64,000 bases of DNA from positions 1-64,000 of the forward strand of contig NZ_KI669560.1 of the NCBI RefSeq assembly GCF_000508085.1, given 5' to 3'. The number at the start of each line of letters is the position of its first letter. Position 1 is the stretch's first letter. The stretch is from Sediminibacterium sp. C3 (GTDB lineage Bacteria > Bacteroidota > Bacteroidia > Chitinophagales > Chitinophagaceae). Shown in pieces: positions 45,513 through 55,623 of this stretch. Under the pieces are notes generated by a model. The model did no database searches, was not told where the DNA came from, and was given only the letters and a program-made list of their open reading frames with translations. The position numbers were made by a program, and so were the translations under genes.

Positions 45513-48500
45513 TTAGAATCCAACATTTAAGCCAATAGTAATCGTACGTTGGTTAGCTACTGTATTTCTGTCAATACCAAAGTTGGTAGTACCGTTACCG
45601 TTTGAAGAAACTTCAGGATCCGGACCAGGATACTTGGTAATGATTAACAAGTTGTTTCCAGATACATAGAAACGGGCATTAGAAATTTTAGCTTTGTCTA
45701 ATAAAGACTTAGGGATATTATATCCAATGGTTAAAGTTCTTAACTTAATGAAATCACCTTTGAATACGTTGATATCAAGTGGGAAAGATGAACCATTTGA
45801 AACGTTGTCTCCAAATACTGGCTTAGGAAACTCAGTTACATCACCAGGTTTTTGCCATCTGTTCAAAACCCCTACTTCATTGTTCCAGAAACGCTGATCT
45901 CTCAAGCCAGCCTGGGTACCATAATACAGGTAGTTACCCATCTGATAGGTAAACAATGCATTCAATTCAAAATTCTTAAAACGAATATTGTTTTCCCAAC
46001 CGCCGAAAATTTTGGCATGTGTATTCTTGTAAACAATTGCATCAGCACTACTTACTGTTGGTGCAACAGAACCGTCAGCGTACATAAAGCGAGACTGACC
46101 TGCAGGAGCTACGTGTTGAAAAAAGACCTGACGACCTTGATTATTAATGAAAATTCTGCGACCAGTAGCCGGATCAACTCCTGCAGTTCTGGTAACAAAT
46201 AACATACCAATTGGATAACCAGGTAATGTAATACTAGGATTTTCCAATCCACTTGTTGATGCTACAATATTATTAATTCCTGGTGCAAGAGATAAGACTT
46301 TGTTATCATTAGTAGAAAGATTAAATGAAGTAGTCCAGCTGAAATCTTTCTTCTGAATTACATTGTATTTAACATCAAATTCGAATCCTCTGTTATACAT
46401 AGAACCAATATTGGTTGGAATGCTGGAAGGTAACCCTGCAGAAGGAGGTTGAGGAACAAATAACAATAACCCGTCGTTATTACTATTGTAGTAACCAATT
46501 TCAGCAGTCAAACGATCGTTAAACAAACCAAAGTTTAAACCAATATCTGTTTTCTTACTGGTTTCCCATGTTAAGTTAGGGTTACCTGCCTGGCTATACG
46601 CAACAGTTGCACCACCACCATATAAACCAGAACCATAAGTAGATAAAGATGCAAAGTTTCCTAGTCCACCAATATTGCCCACTTTACCATAGCTGGCTCT
46701 CAATCTCAAGCTGCTGAAGACCTGATCTAGCTTCATGTTTTGGATGAACTTTTCAGTCAAGACATCCCAGCTTGCAGAAACGCCCCAGAAAGTACCATAC
46801 TTACTATTGGCACCTAATTGAGATGCACCATCTCTACGAATATTTGCTGTTACAAAATACTTTCTGTTATAGTTGTATTGTGCACGGGCAAATTCAGAAT
46901 ACAAATAATTTTCTCCGATTCCCAACCCAGTGATATTAGGCGTTGCCCAACCACCCTGAATATTGGTAAATGCGGGATCAGAAACAGTTACACGATTTAG
47001 ACCATAGCTATTGTTGTCTGACTTTTGGTGTTCAATACCTGCTAATAATCCAACAGTATGTTTTTCAGCAAATACTTTATCAAATTGAGCGGTAGTAGTC
47101 CAAACCCATCGCTTATTTTTATTAAAAATAGCACTAACAGATCCATTAGTAGAAAAACCTTCTCCAGATATAGGATGCGAAAAAAAGTCATTATCTACCA
47201 TCAGATAATCAATACCATATTGTGTTCTCAAAGCCAACCAATTAACAGGTTTAAATTGCGCATATACATTACTAATTAAATGCTCTCCGTAACTGTTTGA
47301 CCTGTTTAGGTCTAATGAGATCTGAGGATTATAAAACCCTACTTGACCTAATTTGTTACCCATGACACCTATTAAATTGTTTACTCTGTTGTAGCTTCCA
47401 TCCGCCAAATAAGGACCAACATTTGGGGCAGTAATTAAAGCTACACGACCCAACCCAGCTGTATTAAAAGCCTCTCCAGCTAAAGATCCTGAACTAGCAG
47501 CAGCAGTATTCTTATCACTGGTGTATTGAATTTTACCACCCATGGTAAAGAACTTACCAGCTTTGTGATCAACATTCATCAACAAGCTTAGTCGCTTGAA
47601 ATCATTTCTTCTGATAATACCCTCTTGTTCAGTATAACCTGCAGAAAAATAATAGCTTGTATTTTCATTCGCACCAGAAAGACTTATCGTATTGCTGTGC
47701 TGAATACCCTGGCGATAAATAATATCAGCCCAATTGGTATTAATGATATTACCATCAGGTCCAACAGTTGTAGCAAAGGCATTGGTAGCTGCATTAAATG
47801 TTCCTGCGTTTCTAAGCGCTTCATTCTTGTAATCGGTATACTGCTGAGCGTCTAATACTTTTTGCAAACGCTGTGGATTACTAATACCTACCCAACTATC
47901 AATTGTAACTTTGGAACGACCAGGCTTGCCTTTTTTAGTAGTTATGAACAACACCCCATTGGCAGCACGGCTACCATAAATAGCTGTTGCAGCAGCGTCT
48001 TTGGCAACGTCTACACTTTCAATGTCATTCGGGTTGATGGAAGACAATACGTTACCAGCAGCGTTTGTAGAGCTACCATCACCAGTGAATACGGCCACTC
48101 CGTCAACTACAATCAATGGATAAGAAGAAAGAGAGATCGAGTTGGCACCTCTGATTCTTAAGACTGGAGGCGCGTTTAATACACCATTTGGTATTACCAC
48201 TTGAACACCCGCAGCTCTACCACCCAAAGCCTGTTCAAAGCTCTGAGTTGGCTTGTTCGCTAAAGCTTCGCCTTTAACACTGGCAATACTTCCTGTTAAA
48301 TCTTTTTTCTTTTGTGTACCATAACCAACTACAACCACTTCACTTAGTGATTTGTCTTCTTGATCAAGTTTTACACTAACAGAAGAAAGTCCATTGATAT
48401 TAACATCTTTGGAATCATAACCCACATAACTAATGCGAAGGGTTCTAACTTTCTCAGTTACTTGAATGGAAAAATTTCCGGCATTATCCGTTAGTGCATT

Positions 48501-48650
48501 TTTATTTGCACCAACAGCACTTACAGTGACACCACCTAACGGTGCACCTTTTTCATCAGTTACTTTACCGGTAACTGTTCGAGCAGTTTGAGCGTATGCA
48601 TTGGCTATAAATAGCAAAGCACACGTCAAAAAAACGGCTAGTTTTCTCAT
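45513..48650 (-). CDS. SusC/RagA family TonB-linked outer membrane receptor 2
   Basis: A 1045-residue TonB-dependent transporter with signal peptide (ends NAYA), the N-terminal beta domain (TVTGKVTDEKGAPLGGVTVSAVG), the LSEVVVVGYGTQKKKDLTGSI motif, the plug (VDGVAVFTGDG, NPNDIESVDVAKDAAATAIYGSRA) and a barrel ending TITIGLNVGF. It has the same layout as receptor 1 but low similarity in the barrel. It forms an operon with SusD 2. Confidence 0.95.
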   Translation of the reverse strand: MRKLAVFLTCALLFIANAYAQTARTVTGKVTDEKGAPLGGVTVSAVGANKNALTDNAGNFSIQVTEKVRTLRISYVGYDSKDVNINGLSSVSVKLDQEDKSLSEVVVVGYGTQKKKDLTGSIASVKGEALANKPTQSFEQALGGRAAGVQVVIPNGVLNAPPVLRIRGANSISLSSYPLIVVDGVAVFTGDGSSTNAAGNVLSSINPNDIESVDVAKDAAATAIYGSRAANGVLFITTKKGKPGRSKVTIDSWVGISNPQRLQKVLDAQQYTDYKNEALRNAGTFNAATNAFATTVGPDGNIINTNWADIIYRQGIQHSNTISLSGANENTSYYFSAGYTEQEGIIRRNDFKRLSLLMNVDHKAGKFFTMGGKIQYTSDKNTAAASSGSLAGEAFNTAGLGRVALITAPNVGPYLADGSYNRVNNLIGVMGNKLGQVGFYNPQISLDLNRSNSYGEHLISNVYAQFKPVNWLALRTQYGIDYLMVDNDFFSHPISGEGFSTNGSVSAIFNKNKRWVWTTTAQFDKVFAEKHTVGLLAGIEHQKSDNNSYGLNRVTVSDPAFTNIQGGWATPNITGLGIGENYLYSEFARAQYNYNRKYFVTANIRRDGASQLGANSKYGTFWGVSASWDVLTEKFIQNMKLDQVFSSLRLRASYGKVGNIGGLGNFASLSTYGSGLYGGGATVAYSQAGNPNLTWETSKKTDIGLNFGLFNDRLTAEIGYYNSNNDGLLLFVPQPPSAGLPSSIPTNIGSMYNRGFEFDVKYNVIQKKDFSWTTSFNLSTNDNKVLSLAPGINNIVASTSGLENPSITLPGYPIGMLFVTRTAGVDPATGRRIFINNQGRQVFFQHVAPAGQSRFMYADGSVAPTVSSADAIVYKNTHAKIFGGWENNIRFKNFELNALFTYQMGNYLYYGTQAGLRDQRFWNNEVGVLNRWQKPGDVTEFPKPVFGDNVSNGSSFPLDINVFKGDFIKLRTLTIGYNIPKSLLDKAKISNARFYVSGNNLLIITKYPGPDPEVSSNGNGTTNFGIDRNTVANQRTITIGLNVGF

Positions 48651-48735
48651 GCGAATTTAGTTTTAGTTTAAGATTTGTTAAATTTAGGCAGTTTTTAAAT
48701 ACAAAACGCTGCAACAAAACCAAACTTTTATCCGC

Positions 48736-51087
48736 TTATCCTAGAAATTTGCCTTTTATACTGATTTTGGGGCCTGAAATTGTTAAAATTATAACGGGTA
48801 ATAATACCAGATTCGTTATAGTGCCCACCACCAAAGTCAGTGAAGTCAGCCATCCTAGCGCCTTGGTTCCTCCAAAATCGCTAAAACTAAAAATGATAAA
48901 TCCGGCAATCAAAACCAAGGAAGTATAAATAATACTAATGCCAGTGTGGCGGATAGTGGCAATTAAAGTAGGATTAACTTGGTTTTTGTGAGCGGGTAGT
49001 TCCTGTTTATAATTAATTAAAAAACGAATGGTAACATCAATAACAATACCTAGCGCTACGCTGAAAACAAGCACAGTAGAAGGTTTTAGCGCAATCCCCA
49101 TCCAGCCCATTACACCGGCTGTTACAATCAGAGGAATTAAATTGGGTATCAGGGAGCTGATTAAAATCCGGAAAGATTTAAACAGGTAAAGCATGCAGAG
49201 GGCTATTAATAAAAACGCCCAGAAGATACTCTCTTTCAAGCCATTGATAATAAAGCTGGACCCTTCTAAAAAGCTTACACTACTTCCCGTAAAACTTACT
49301 TTATATGCAGTAGTATCAAAAATTTCATTAGCACGGGATTCAAAATTTGATAACAATGCAGGCAATTTCGCACTGCCAACATCTTTCATGTTCACACTAA
49401 TTCTGGCTTTCTGTTTATTGGTGTCAATAAAATTATTGACCAATTTGTTAAAAGCATTGGGCGATTCCGTTTTAACAGTGTCTTTTTTGCTTTTTAAATA
49501 AGGACCTATAAAAGCCAAATCACTTTCATAGGGAATGGCATAGCTCATGGTATCGCCATCATAAAATGCTTGTTTTGCAAATTTCAGGCCTTCCACAAAA
49601 GACAATGGCCTTGCTGTGTACTCAGAAGAATCCAGATAGGCTGAAAATTCGTCAATAGCTGCAATGGGTTTAACCGAACGAACCAGGCCATTTTTCTTTT
49701 TGGTGTCTATTATAATTTCCAGTGGCATAACCCCACCAAAATTTTCTTCGAACCACTTCAGATCTGTATAAATTTTATCTGCTTTGGGTAAATCATCCAC
49801 AATAAAACCCTCGCTCTTGATTCTGAATATTCCGATAATCGAAACAATAGTAACTAAAGCAGTAATTAGGTAAACCATTTTTGCGTGATGGAAAGTCCAT
49901 CTTTCAATACGCACCAAAATAGCTGCCAAAAATGCATTGTCCAGGTATTTGGTATGCTTGGCTTTGGGAGGGGGTAAAAAGCTAAGCACAGGCGGAATGA
50001 AAAACAAAGAGATAAAAAACAATAGCAAAATATTAATGCCTGCCACTGCCCCAAATTCTTTCAGAAGCTGACTCTTGGTAAGCGCGAATACTGCAAATCC
50101 AATGGCCGCAGCAATATTGCAGAACAATGTTACAATACCCATTCTGCCAACCATGGTAATCAATGCTTCTTCCTTATTTAACTTTTCTCTGTAAGCAGTA
50201 TGGTATTTGTTTAAAAAGTAAATACAATTAGGAATACCAATCACTACCACCAACGGTGGGATCAAAGCTGTTAGCAAAGTGATCTTGTAGCCAAAAAGCA
50301 CCAGCGTTCCTACGCTCCAGATAACGCCCATGCCAACAACCAGCAAACTCATAATGGTAGCACTTATCGATCGGAAAAACAGAAATAGCGTAACGGCCGA
50401 CAACAGCAATGACCCAATCAGAAACCAGTTCATTTCATCCTTGATACGATCACCTATAATGGTTCTAATAAACGGAAGTCCACTGATGCGCAATTCCGTT
50501 TTGGTATTCGATTCAAAAATTTTGGTTTCCTTTAAAATATCATTGATTAGTACCGATCTGTACTTACTATTGATAGAATCTTTGCTTACCGTTACGCCCA
50601 ACAAATAAGCATTTTTCTCCGGCACATGTAACAAGGTTTTATAAAAAGGAAGACTATTGAACAGCAAACGTGCTGAATCTAGCTCTAATTGATTGGAATA
50701 GGGTGGATTAAAAATTCGGGAAGGAACCAGCTGCTGATTAACTTCGTCGTTCAAAAGATTCATGGCATCCGGAACGCTAAGCACTCCATTAACCCCGGCC
50801 ACTTTTTTCAGCCTTTGACTCAATGCAAAAACTTCATTGAAATATTCTTTTTGAAAAAACTGATCGGCTTGCAAACCAATGACTACAGTATTTCCATCGG
50901 TACCAAACTCTTTTAAAAAAGCCTGGTATTCTACAAACTTTTTATTGTCGGTTGGGAGAGCCCTGGTAAAGTCATAACTCAATTGAACTTTAGAAGCCTG
51001 CCAGGCCATGAATCCTGTAACTATTAATAATACAAAAAGTAGGCTAACCCTGAACCGTAGAATTGCTTTTCCTGCCTTATACCACAT
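48736..51087 (-). CDS. RND superfamily (MMPL-type) exporter
   Basis: A 783-residue protein from ATG 51087 (the longest frame opens at TTG 51111). It has the twofold layout of MMPL/patched proteins: one N-terminal helix, a periplasmic domain, then five helices, and the same again. The second membrane block contains GIVIDVTIRFLINYKQEL and the first VVIGIPNCIYFLNKYHTAYREK. Such proteins export lipids or other hydrophobic compounds with the proton gradient. No adaptor or outer-membrane partner is next to it. Confidence 0.9.
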   Translation of the reverse strand: MWYKAGKAILRFRVSLLFVLLIVTGFMAWQASKVQLSYDFTRALPTDNKKFVEYQAFLKEFGTDGNTVVIGLQADQFFQKEYFNEVFALSQRLKKVAGVNGVLSVPDAMNLLNDEVNQQLVPSRIFNPPYSNQLELDSARLLFNSLPFYKTLLHVPEKNAYLLGVTVSKDSINSKYRSVLINDILKETKIFESNTKTELRISGLPFIRTIIGDRIKDEMNWFLIGSLLLSAVTLFLFFRSISATIMSLLVVGMGVIWSVGTLVLFGYKITLLTALIPPLVVVIGIPNCIYFLNKYHTAYREKLNKEEALITMVGRMGIVTLFCNIAAAIGFAVFALTKSQLLKEFGAVAGINILLLFFISLFFIPPVLSFLPPPKAKHTKYLDNAFLAAILVRIERWTFHHAKMVYLITALVTIVSIIGIFRIKSEGFIVDDLPKADKIYTDLKWFEENFGGVMPLEIIIDTKKKNGLVRSVKPIAAIDEFSAYLDSSEYTARPLSFVEGLKFAKQAFYDGDTMSYAIPYESDLAFIGPYLKSKKDTVKTESPNAFNKLVNNFIDTNKQKARISVNMKDVGSAKLPALLSNFESRANEIFDTTAYKVSFTGSSVSFLEGSSFIINGLKESIFWAFLLIALCMLYLFKSFRILISSLIPNLIPLIVTAGVMGWMGIALKPSTVLVFSVALGIVIDVTIRFLINYKQELPAHKNQVNPTLIATIRHTGISIIYTSLVLIAGFIIFSFSDFGGTKALGWLTSLTLVVGTITNLVLLPVIILTISGPKISIKGKFLG

Positions 51088-51141
51088 GAAATTAAGTTGG
51101 ATAAGCTGCAAAGAAACAAAAAATCGCCCAATGCCTTGATA

Positions 51142-51819
51142 TTACATCACGAAGTAGTATGCCAGCAGTTGACTCAGTACACCGGCAGCCAATCCTGTAT
51201 AGATTTCTTTTGCATTGTGCTCATTCAATAAAAGTCTGGCAGTTGTAACACAGCCAGCTATTAGCAATGAAGCAGCAATCGCAATACCATCCATATTCTG
51301 ATAATAAAGGGTCGTTAACACAACGGCAGTTACCAATCCCCCGGCACCCATGGCATGCATACTTATTTTAAATTGGTTATTGGCCAGCAGCCCCATTACA
51401 GAACAGATAAAAATTCCGGTATAGAAAAACTGAAGAACAATGGGCTGATCCGGAAAATTGCGGCTTAAATAATGCATCCACCAGTAAAAAAACATAGTGA
51501 TGATATAAGGTACAATTCTTTCTTTCTGTGTTCTTAAATAAATACCATCACTGAACTTTAGTCGCCACAATAGGAAAACGGCAAAGGCAGGAAAAAATGC
51601 GGTCATCCAGAAAACACCAAATACACGCAATTTCAATTGCCAATCGGTAATGCCTGCAAACTCATAAGGGTAGGCCTGCATTAAGTATAAAAAGAAATAA
51701 GTAGGTACAAATAAAGGATGAAACAGAAACGACAAAGTTTTAGCCATTACCTGTAAAGGCCATGGTCTTTTCACAACAGCTTCAACGGGAATGGAATTAG
51801 TTTCTGTTAAATTAGACAT
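51142..51819 (-). CDS. PAP2-like integral membrane protein
   Basis: A 225-residue protein with about six membrane helices. SMHAMGAGG and LLLNEHNAKEIYTGLAAGV sit at places where PAP2 phosphatases have the PSGH and SRxxxxxHxxxD motifs, but the catalytic Arg/Asp are not conserved. It may be a PAP2-fold protein with altered chemistry. The gene lies 10 bases after rpoN, likely in one transcript. Confidence 0.68.
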   Translation of the reverse strand: MSNLTETNSIPVEAVVKRPWPLQVMAKTLSFLFHPLFVPTYFFLYLMQAYPYEFAGITDWQLKLRVFGVFWMTAFFPAFAVFLLWRLKFSDGIYLRTQKERIVPYIITMFFYWWMHYLSRNFPDQPIVLQFFYTGIFICSVMGLLANNQFKISMHAMGAGGLVTAVVLTTLYYQNMDGIAIAASLLIAGCVTTARLLLNEHNAKEIYTGLAAGVLSQLLAYYFVM

Positions 51820-51828
51820 GATAGATAA

Positions 51829-53319
51829 TTAAAGTTCTTTGCGCAACCTCGCCACCGGCACATTCAACTGCTCTCTGTATTTTGCTACCGTTCTTCTGGC
51901 AATATTATATCCTTTTTCCTGCAACATCTCGGTTAATACTTCATCGCTGAAAGGTCTGTGCTTGTCTTCGGAGGCAATCATATCACTCAGAATTTTTTTC
52001 ACTTCTCTCGTACTCACTTCCTCTCCGCTTTCTGTACTTAATGATTCACTGAAGAAAAACTTTAAGCGATAAGTACCGAATTCAGTCTGAACAAATTTGC
52101 TATTGGCAACCCGGCTGACTGTTGAAATATCCAACCCTGTTACTTCAGCAATATCTTTTAAAATCATTGGACGCAAGGTGGTTTCGTCTCCTGTCAGGAA
52201 AAAATCCTGCTGGTATTTCATAATTGCCCCCATTGTTCCAATCAGTGTATCCTGTCGCTGCTTGATCATGTCTATAAACCACTTGGCTGCATCAATTTTT
52301 TGTTTGATAAAGAGTACAGCTTCTTTTTGACGTTTGTCTTTTTTACTACCTTTCTCATACTCTTTCAACATGTCTCTGTATCCTTCACTTACTCTTAAAT
52401 CAGGTGCGTTTTTGGCATTCAAAGAAAGTTCCAGGGAACCATTATTATTGATGACAAAAAAATCGGGCACAATATAGGTTTCCGCCTTATTCATTTCACC
52501 CACATTCCCGCCAGGTTTGGGATTCAGTTTAATGATCTGGGCAATCACTTCTTTAAGCTGATCATCTGATAGTCCCAGACTTTTCTGGATTTTCTCGTAG
52601 TGCTTTTTAGTAAACTCATCAAAATATTTGGTAAGAATCTGAACGGCCAGTTCCACACTTTTACCTTCGTCCGTTTTTCTTTTCAGCTGCAGCAATAAAC
52701 ATTCTCTCAGATCTCTTGCAGCAATACCTGCCGGATCAAACTGCTGTATTTGTGAAATAATTTCTTCTATTTCTTTTTCTTCAGCAACCAAACTTTGCCT
52801 GAATGCAAGGTCATCTGCAATAGAAGACAATTCCCTCCTGAGGTACCCATCATCATCCAGACTACCCACAATCTGTTCAGCAATTTTATACCTTCTTTCA
52901 TCTAGCTCCAGCATACCGAGCTGATTCAGGACCATTTCATGAAAACTGGTTTCTACTTTTATGGGGATCACTTTCTGATCATCCATTTCCGGATAATTAT
53001 CATCCTTTGTTTTATAGTCAGCAATCTCACCATCATCATCCAATACATACTCGCTGATATCTACATTGTCATATTCTTCCAGACTTCCATCCGGATCCAT
53101 ATCTTCTTCCCCTGAATTATCAAACTCATCCTTTAGTTCGTCATGATATTCTTCTTCATGCCCTTCTTCTCCCTGTTCCAACGCAGGATTTTCTTCCAAC
53201 TCCTCTTTAATCCTTTCCTCTAAATTGGCAGTAGGCACCTGCAATAGTTTCATTAACTGTATCTGCTGTGGAGACAGTTTTTGAAGTAACTTTTGCTGTA
53301 GTGATTGACTGAGTGACAT
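51829..53319 (-). CDS. rpoN: RNA polymerase sigma-54 factor
   Basis: A 496-residue RpoN. The N-terminal region I (LSQSLQQKLLQKLSPQQIQLMKLLQVP) is followed by a strongly acidic region II (about residues 45-105), the core-binding domain, the DNA-binding HTH (DIAEVTGLDISTVSRVANSKFVQTEFGTYRLKFFF) and the RpoN box ARRTVAKYRE near the end. It directs transcription that needs an AAA+ activator. Confidence 0.96.
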   Translation of the reverse strand: MSLSQSLQQKLLQKLSPQQIQLMKLLQVPTANLEERIKEELEENPALEQGEEGHEEEYHDELKDEFDNSGEEDMDPDGSLEEYDNVDISEYVLDDDGEIADYKTKDDNYPEMDDQKVIPIKVETSFHEMVLNQLGMLELDERRYKIAEQIVGSLDDDGYLRRELSSIADDLAFRQSLVAEEKEIEEIISQIQQFDPAGIAARDLRECLLLQLKRKTDEGKSVELAVQILTKYFDEFTKKHYEKIQKSLGLSDDQLKEVIAQIIKLNPKPGGNVGEMNKAETYIVPDFFVINNNGSLELSLNAKNAPDLRVSEGYRDMLKEYEKGSKKDKRQKEAVLFIKQKIDAAKWFIDMIKQRQDTLIGTMGAIMKYQQDFFLTGDETTLRPMILKDIAEVTGLDISTVSRVANSKFVQTEFGTYRLKFFFSESLSTESGEEVSTREVKKILSDMIASEDKHRPFSDEVLTEMLQEKGYNIARRTVAKYREQLNVPVARLRKEL

Positions 53320-53365
53320 CTATTAATAATTACGCTGTAAATTTACACAGAATTACACCGAGACA

Positions 53366-53659
53366 ATGCGTAAAAGGATTTGTTTGTTTGTGAATTTATT
53401 CCTAATAAGTGCGGCAATAAAAGCACAGGTGCAATTAATGAACCCGCATCAGAAAAATATTACTGCCAATTACTTTGCGCAGAAAATGGATAGTCTTAAA
53501 CAACAACCTGTTAAAATATTGCCTCCGGACCATTACGTGAAAGGCTTAGGTTTCTTCTGTAAAAAAGAAATACAACTAGAAAAAGCAACTAAAATACCTT
53601 TTCGTTTCAGATTAGGATCCCTGGATTATGTAAACAAAATGGAAGGGAAAAATCAATAA
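53366..53659 (+). CDS. Small exported protein of unknown function
   Basis: A 97-residue protein with a signal peptide ([17 protein letters not shown]). The mature part is basic ([19 protein letters not shown] at the end) and has no domain I recognise. It diverges from rpoN and converges on the DegT gene, with stop codons almost touching. Small proteins of this kind are common in the family. Confidence 0.65.
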   Translation: MRKRICLFVNLFLISAAIKAQVQLMNPHQKNITANYFAQKMDSLKQQPVKILPPDHYVKGLGFFCKKEIQLEKATKIPFRFRLGSLDYVNKMEGKNQ

Positions 53660-54862
53660 CTATTTTCCCAGAACCTTATTGATAATGGCAGCCATTTTTG
53701 CCCCTTTTTCCTGAATCTGTTCTTCTGTCCAAACCAAACTGATAGCAGTAGAAATGCATCGGTTCATAATGGCATCACTTTGCGGGAAACTTGTCTGCGC
53801 TAGTTGCAATAATGCATTTGTTTGTTCTGTACTCAAACGGTTTAAGGTTTGTGCATTCTTTAGGTGATCCCATTTGCTGATGTAATGCCAGTTATTGGCA
53901 AACCAGTAGAAGTTTCCTGCCAGCACACCCTGTTCTTTCATTTCCTGCACAACAGCCTGGGTTAGTTCTTTGCTGGGCAAGAACCAGCTTAAAAAACTAC
54001 AACTATCATCCCCACCTTCTGGTACAACTCTGAAACTCACTTCTGGTATGGCTTCCAGGTGTTTGCGCAAAGCCGCATTGTTCTTCTTTTGCAGCTCCAG
54101 AAAACGACTCAGTTTTCTGATCTGAGCAAGTCCAACGGCTGCATGCAGTTCACTTATTCTATAATTGTATCCAATAAAAGGATGAAGGTCTGCTCCTCTG
54201 TCTACTCCTAAATGATCGTGGCCATGATCGGTATACCCATCCGATTTGGTAAAGATTTCTTCGTTATTAGTCATGACCACTCCTCCCTCTGCACAGGTAA
54301 TCATCTTAACAAAATCAAAACTAAACGTACCGGCATCTCCAATGGTACCTAATGATTTACCCTTGTATGTTCCTCCAATACTTTGACAGGCATCTTCCAG
54401 TAATAATAAATTATGGGCTTTACAAATAGCTTGTAATGCATCCAGATCGGCCATACTACCACACATATGTACTGGCATTACACATTTGGTTCTGGGCGTA
54501 ATAGCGTTTTTTACCGCAGCCGGATCCAATGTTAAGGTTTCGTCTACTTCAACCAATACAGGAATTGCTCCAACACTCAATACGGCTTCAAAACTAGCCA
54601 CGAATGTAAAGCTGGGCATAATCACTTCATCTCCGGCACCAATACCCAATGCGGCCATCGCCGTAGTGAGCGCAGCAGTACCAGAAGAAGTTAACTGCGC
54701 ATATTTACAACCAAAAGTTTCCGTTATAGCCAGTTCCAGCTCCTTGGCTTTCCATATGCCCTTTCTGGGTCCGTCAAATCCATAACGCATTAAAATGCCT
54801 GTTTCCAGCACATCATTTACTTCTTTTCTTTCTTCGGCACCAAAAAGTTCAAAACCTGGCAT
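53660..54862 (-). CDS. DegT/DnrJ/EryC1/StrS family aminotransferase
   Basis: A 400-residue PLP enzyme. TSSGTAALTTAMAALGIGAGDEVIMPSFTFVAS, EDACQSIGGTYKG and the lysine in GTFSFDFVKMITCAEGGVV (near residue 187) are the family landmarks. Members aminate sugar nucleotides for surface polysaccharides, but no sugar pathway lies nearby here, so the substrate is open. A TAGCTTTG -7 box lies upstream at 54893-54900. Confidence 0.92.
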   Translation of the reverse strand: MPGFELFGAEERKEVNDVLETGILMRYGFDGPRKGIWKAKELELAITETFGCKYAQLTSSGTAALTTAMAALGIGAGDEVIMPSFTFVASFEAVLSVGAIPVLVEVDETLTLDPAAVKNAITPRTKCVMPVHMCGSMADLDALQAICKAHNLLLLEDACQSIGGTYKGKSLGTIGDAGTFSFDFVKMITCAEGGVVMTNNEEIFTKSDGYTDHGHDHLGVDRGADLHPFIGYNYRISELHAAVGLAQIRKLSRFLELQKKNNAALRKHLEAIPEVSFRVVPEGGDDSCSFLSWFLPSKELTQAVVQEMKEQGVLAGNFYWFANNWHYISKWDHLKNAQTLNRLSTEQTNALLQLAQTSFPQSDAIMNRCISTAISLVWTEEQIQEKGAKMAAIINKVLGK

Positions 54863-54892
54863 AACCTGATATTTTCATGTTAAAACAATGCG

Positions 54893-54900
54893 CAAAGCTA
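54893..54900 (-). promoter_or_regulatory. -7 box upstream of the DegT-family gene
   Basis: TAGCTTTG on the minus strand fits TAnnTTTG. It lies about 30 bases upstream of the DegT start codon, so a short leader is expected. Confidence 0.5.
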
Positions 54901-54913
54901 TAGAATCCCTGCC

Positions 54914-54921
54914 TATTTTTG
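54914..54921 (+). promoter_or_regulatory. -7 box directly upstream of the DsbA-like gene
   Basis: TATTTTTG ends four bases before the ATG at 54926. If used, transcription would start at or within a base or two of the start codon, giving a leaderless mRNA. Confidence 0.45.
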
Positions 54922-54925
54922 CAAA

Positions 54926-55576
54926 ATGAAACCAATACTATTCTATTGTTACGACGCTTATTGTGGATGGTGCTATGGCTTTAGTCCTGTCATGAAACAA
55001 ATTGCAGACGCTTTTCCTGATTTGCAAATTGAAGTTTTATCAGGCGGCATGGTTTTGCCTGAAAGTCCTGTACATATTAGCGCAACATCCTCTTATATTC
55101 AATCGGCGTACAAAACCGTGGAAGAGTACAGTGGCGTTACATTTGGCCCGGACTATCTATGGCATATTAACAACCCGGATTTGAGTGATTGGTTCCCGCA
55201 TTCTGAAAAACCAGCCATTGCGCTTTGCGTTTTCAAAGAAATATACCCCGATAAACAAGTGGCATTTGCGGCAGATTTACAATATGCCCTTCATTTTGAA
55301 GGCAGGGACTTAACGGACAACGAAACTTACAGGCATTTACTTGAAAAATATTCCATTGATGCCGATTCGTTTTATGAAAAACTAAACAGCGAGGAATACC
55401 AGGAAAAAGCCAAATATGAATTTGCATTGGTAAAACAATTACAGGTTACTGGCTTCCCCTGCGTACTTCTTCAGGAGTCTGCAACCAAATTCCATCTGCT
55501 GGCAAGAGGATACACTCCTTATGCAGATTTAAAATCAAGACTGGAAAGGGCATTGGAAACAATTGGGCAATCCTAA
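54926..55576 (+). CDS. DsbA-family (FrnE-like) oxidoreductase
   Basis: A 216-residue thioredoxin-fold protein of the DsbA/FrnE kind, without a signal peptide. The redox motif is CGWC at residues 13-16 in FYCYDAYCGWCYGF, followed by the helical insert and a cis-Pro segment QLQVTGFPCVLLQ. Cytoplasmic members handle disulfides or act in isomerase-like roles. Divergent from the DegT gene. Confidence 0.9.
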   Translation: MKPILFYCYDAYCGWCYGFSPVMKQIADAFPDLQIEVLSGGMVLPESPVHISATSSYIQSAYKTVEEYSGVTFGPDYLWHINNPDLSDWFPHSEKPAIALCVFKEIYPDKQVAFAADLQYALHFEGRDLTDNETYRHLLEKYSIDADSFYEKLNSEEYQEKAKYEFALVKQLQVTGFPCVLLQESATKFHLLARGYTPYADLKSRLERALETIGQS

Positions 55577-55623
55577 CCATCGGGAGAACAAAATCCTTTA
55601 CTTTGCATCTCAATTTTAAATAT

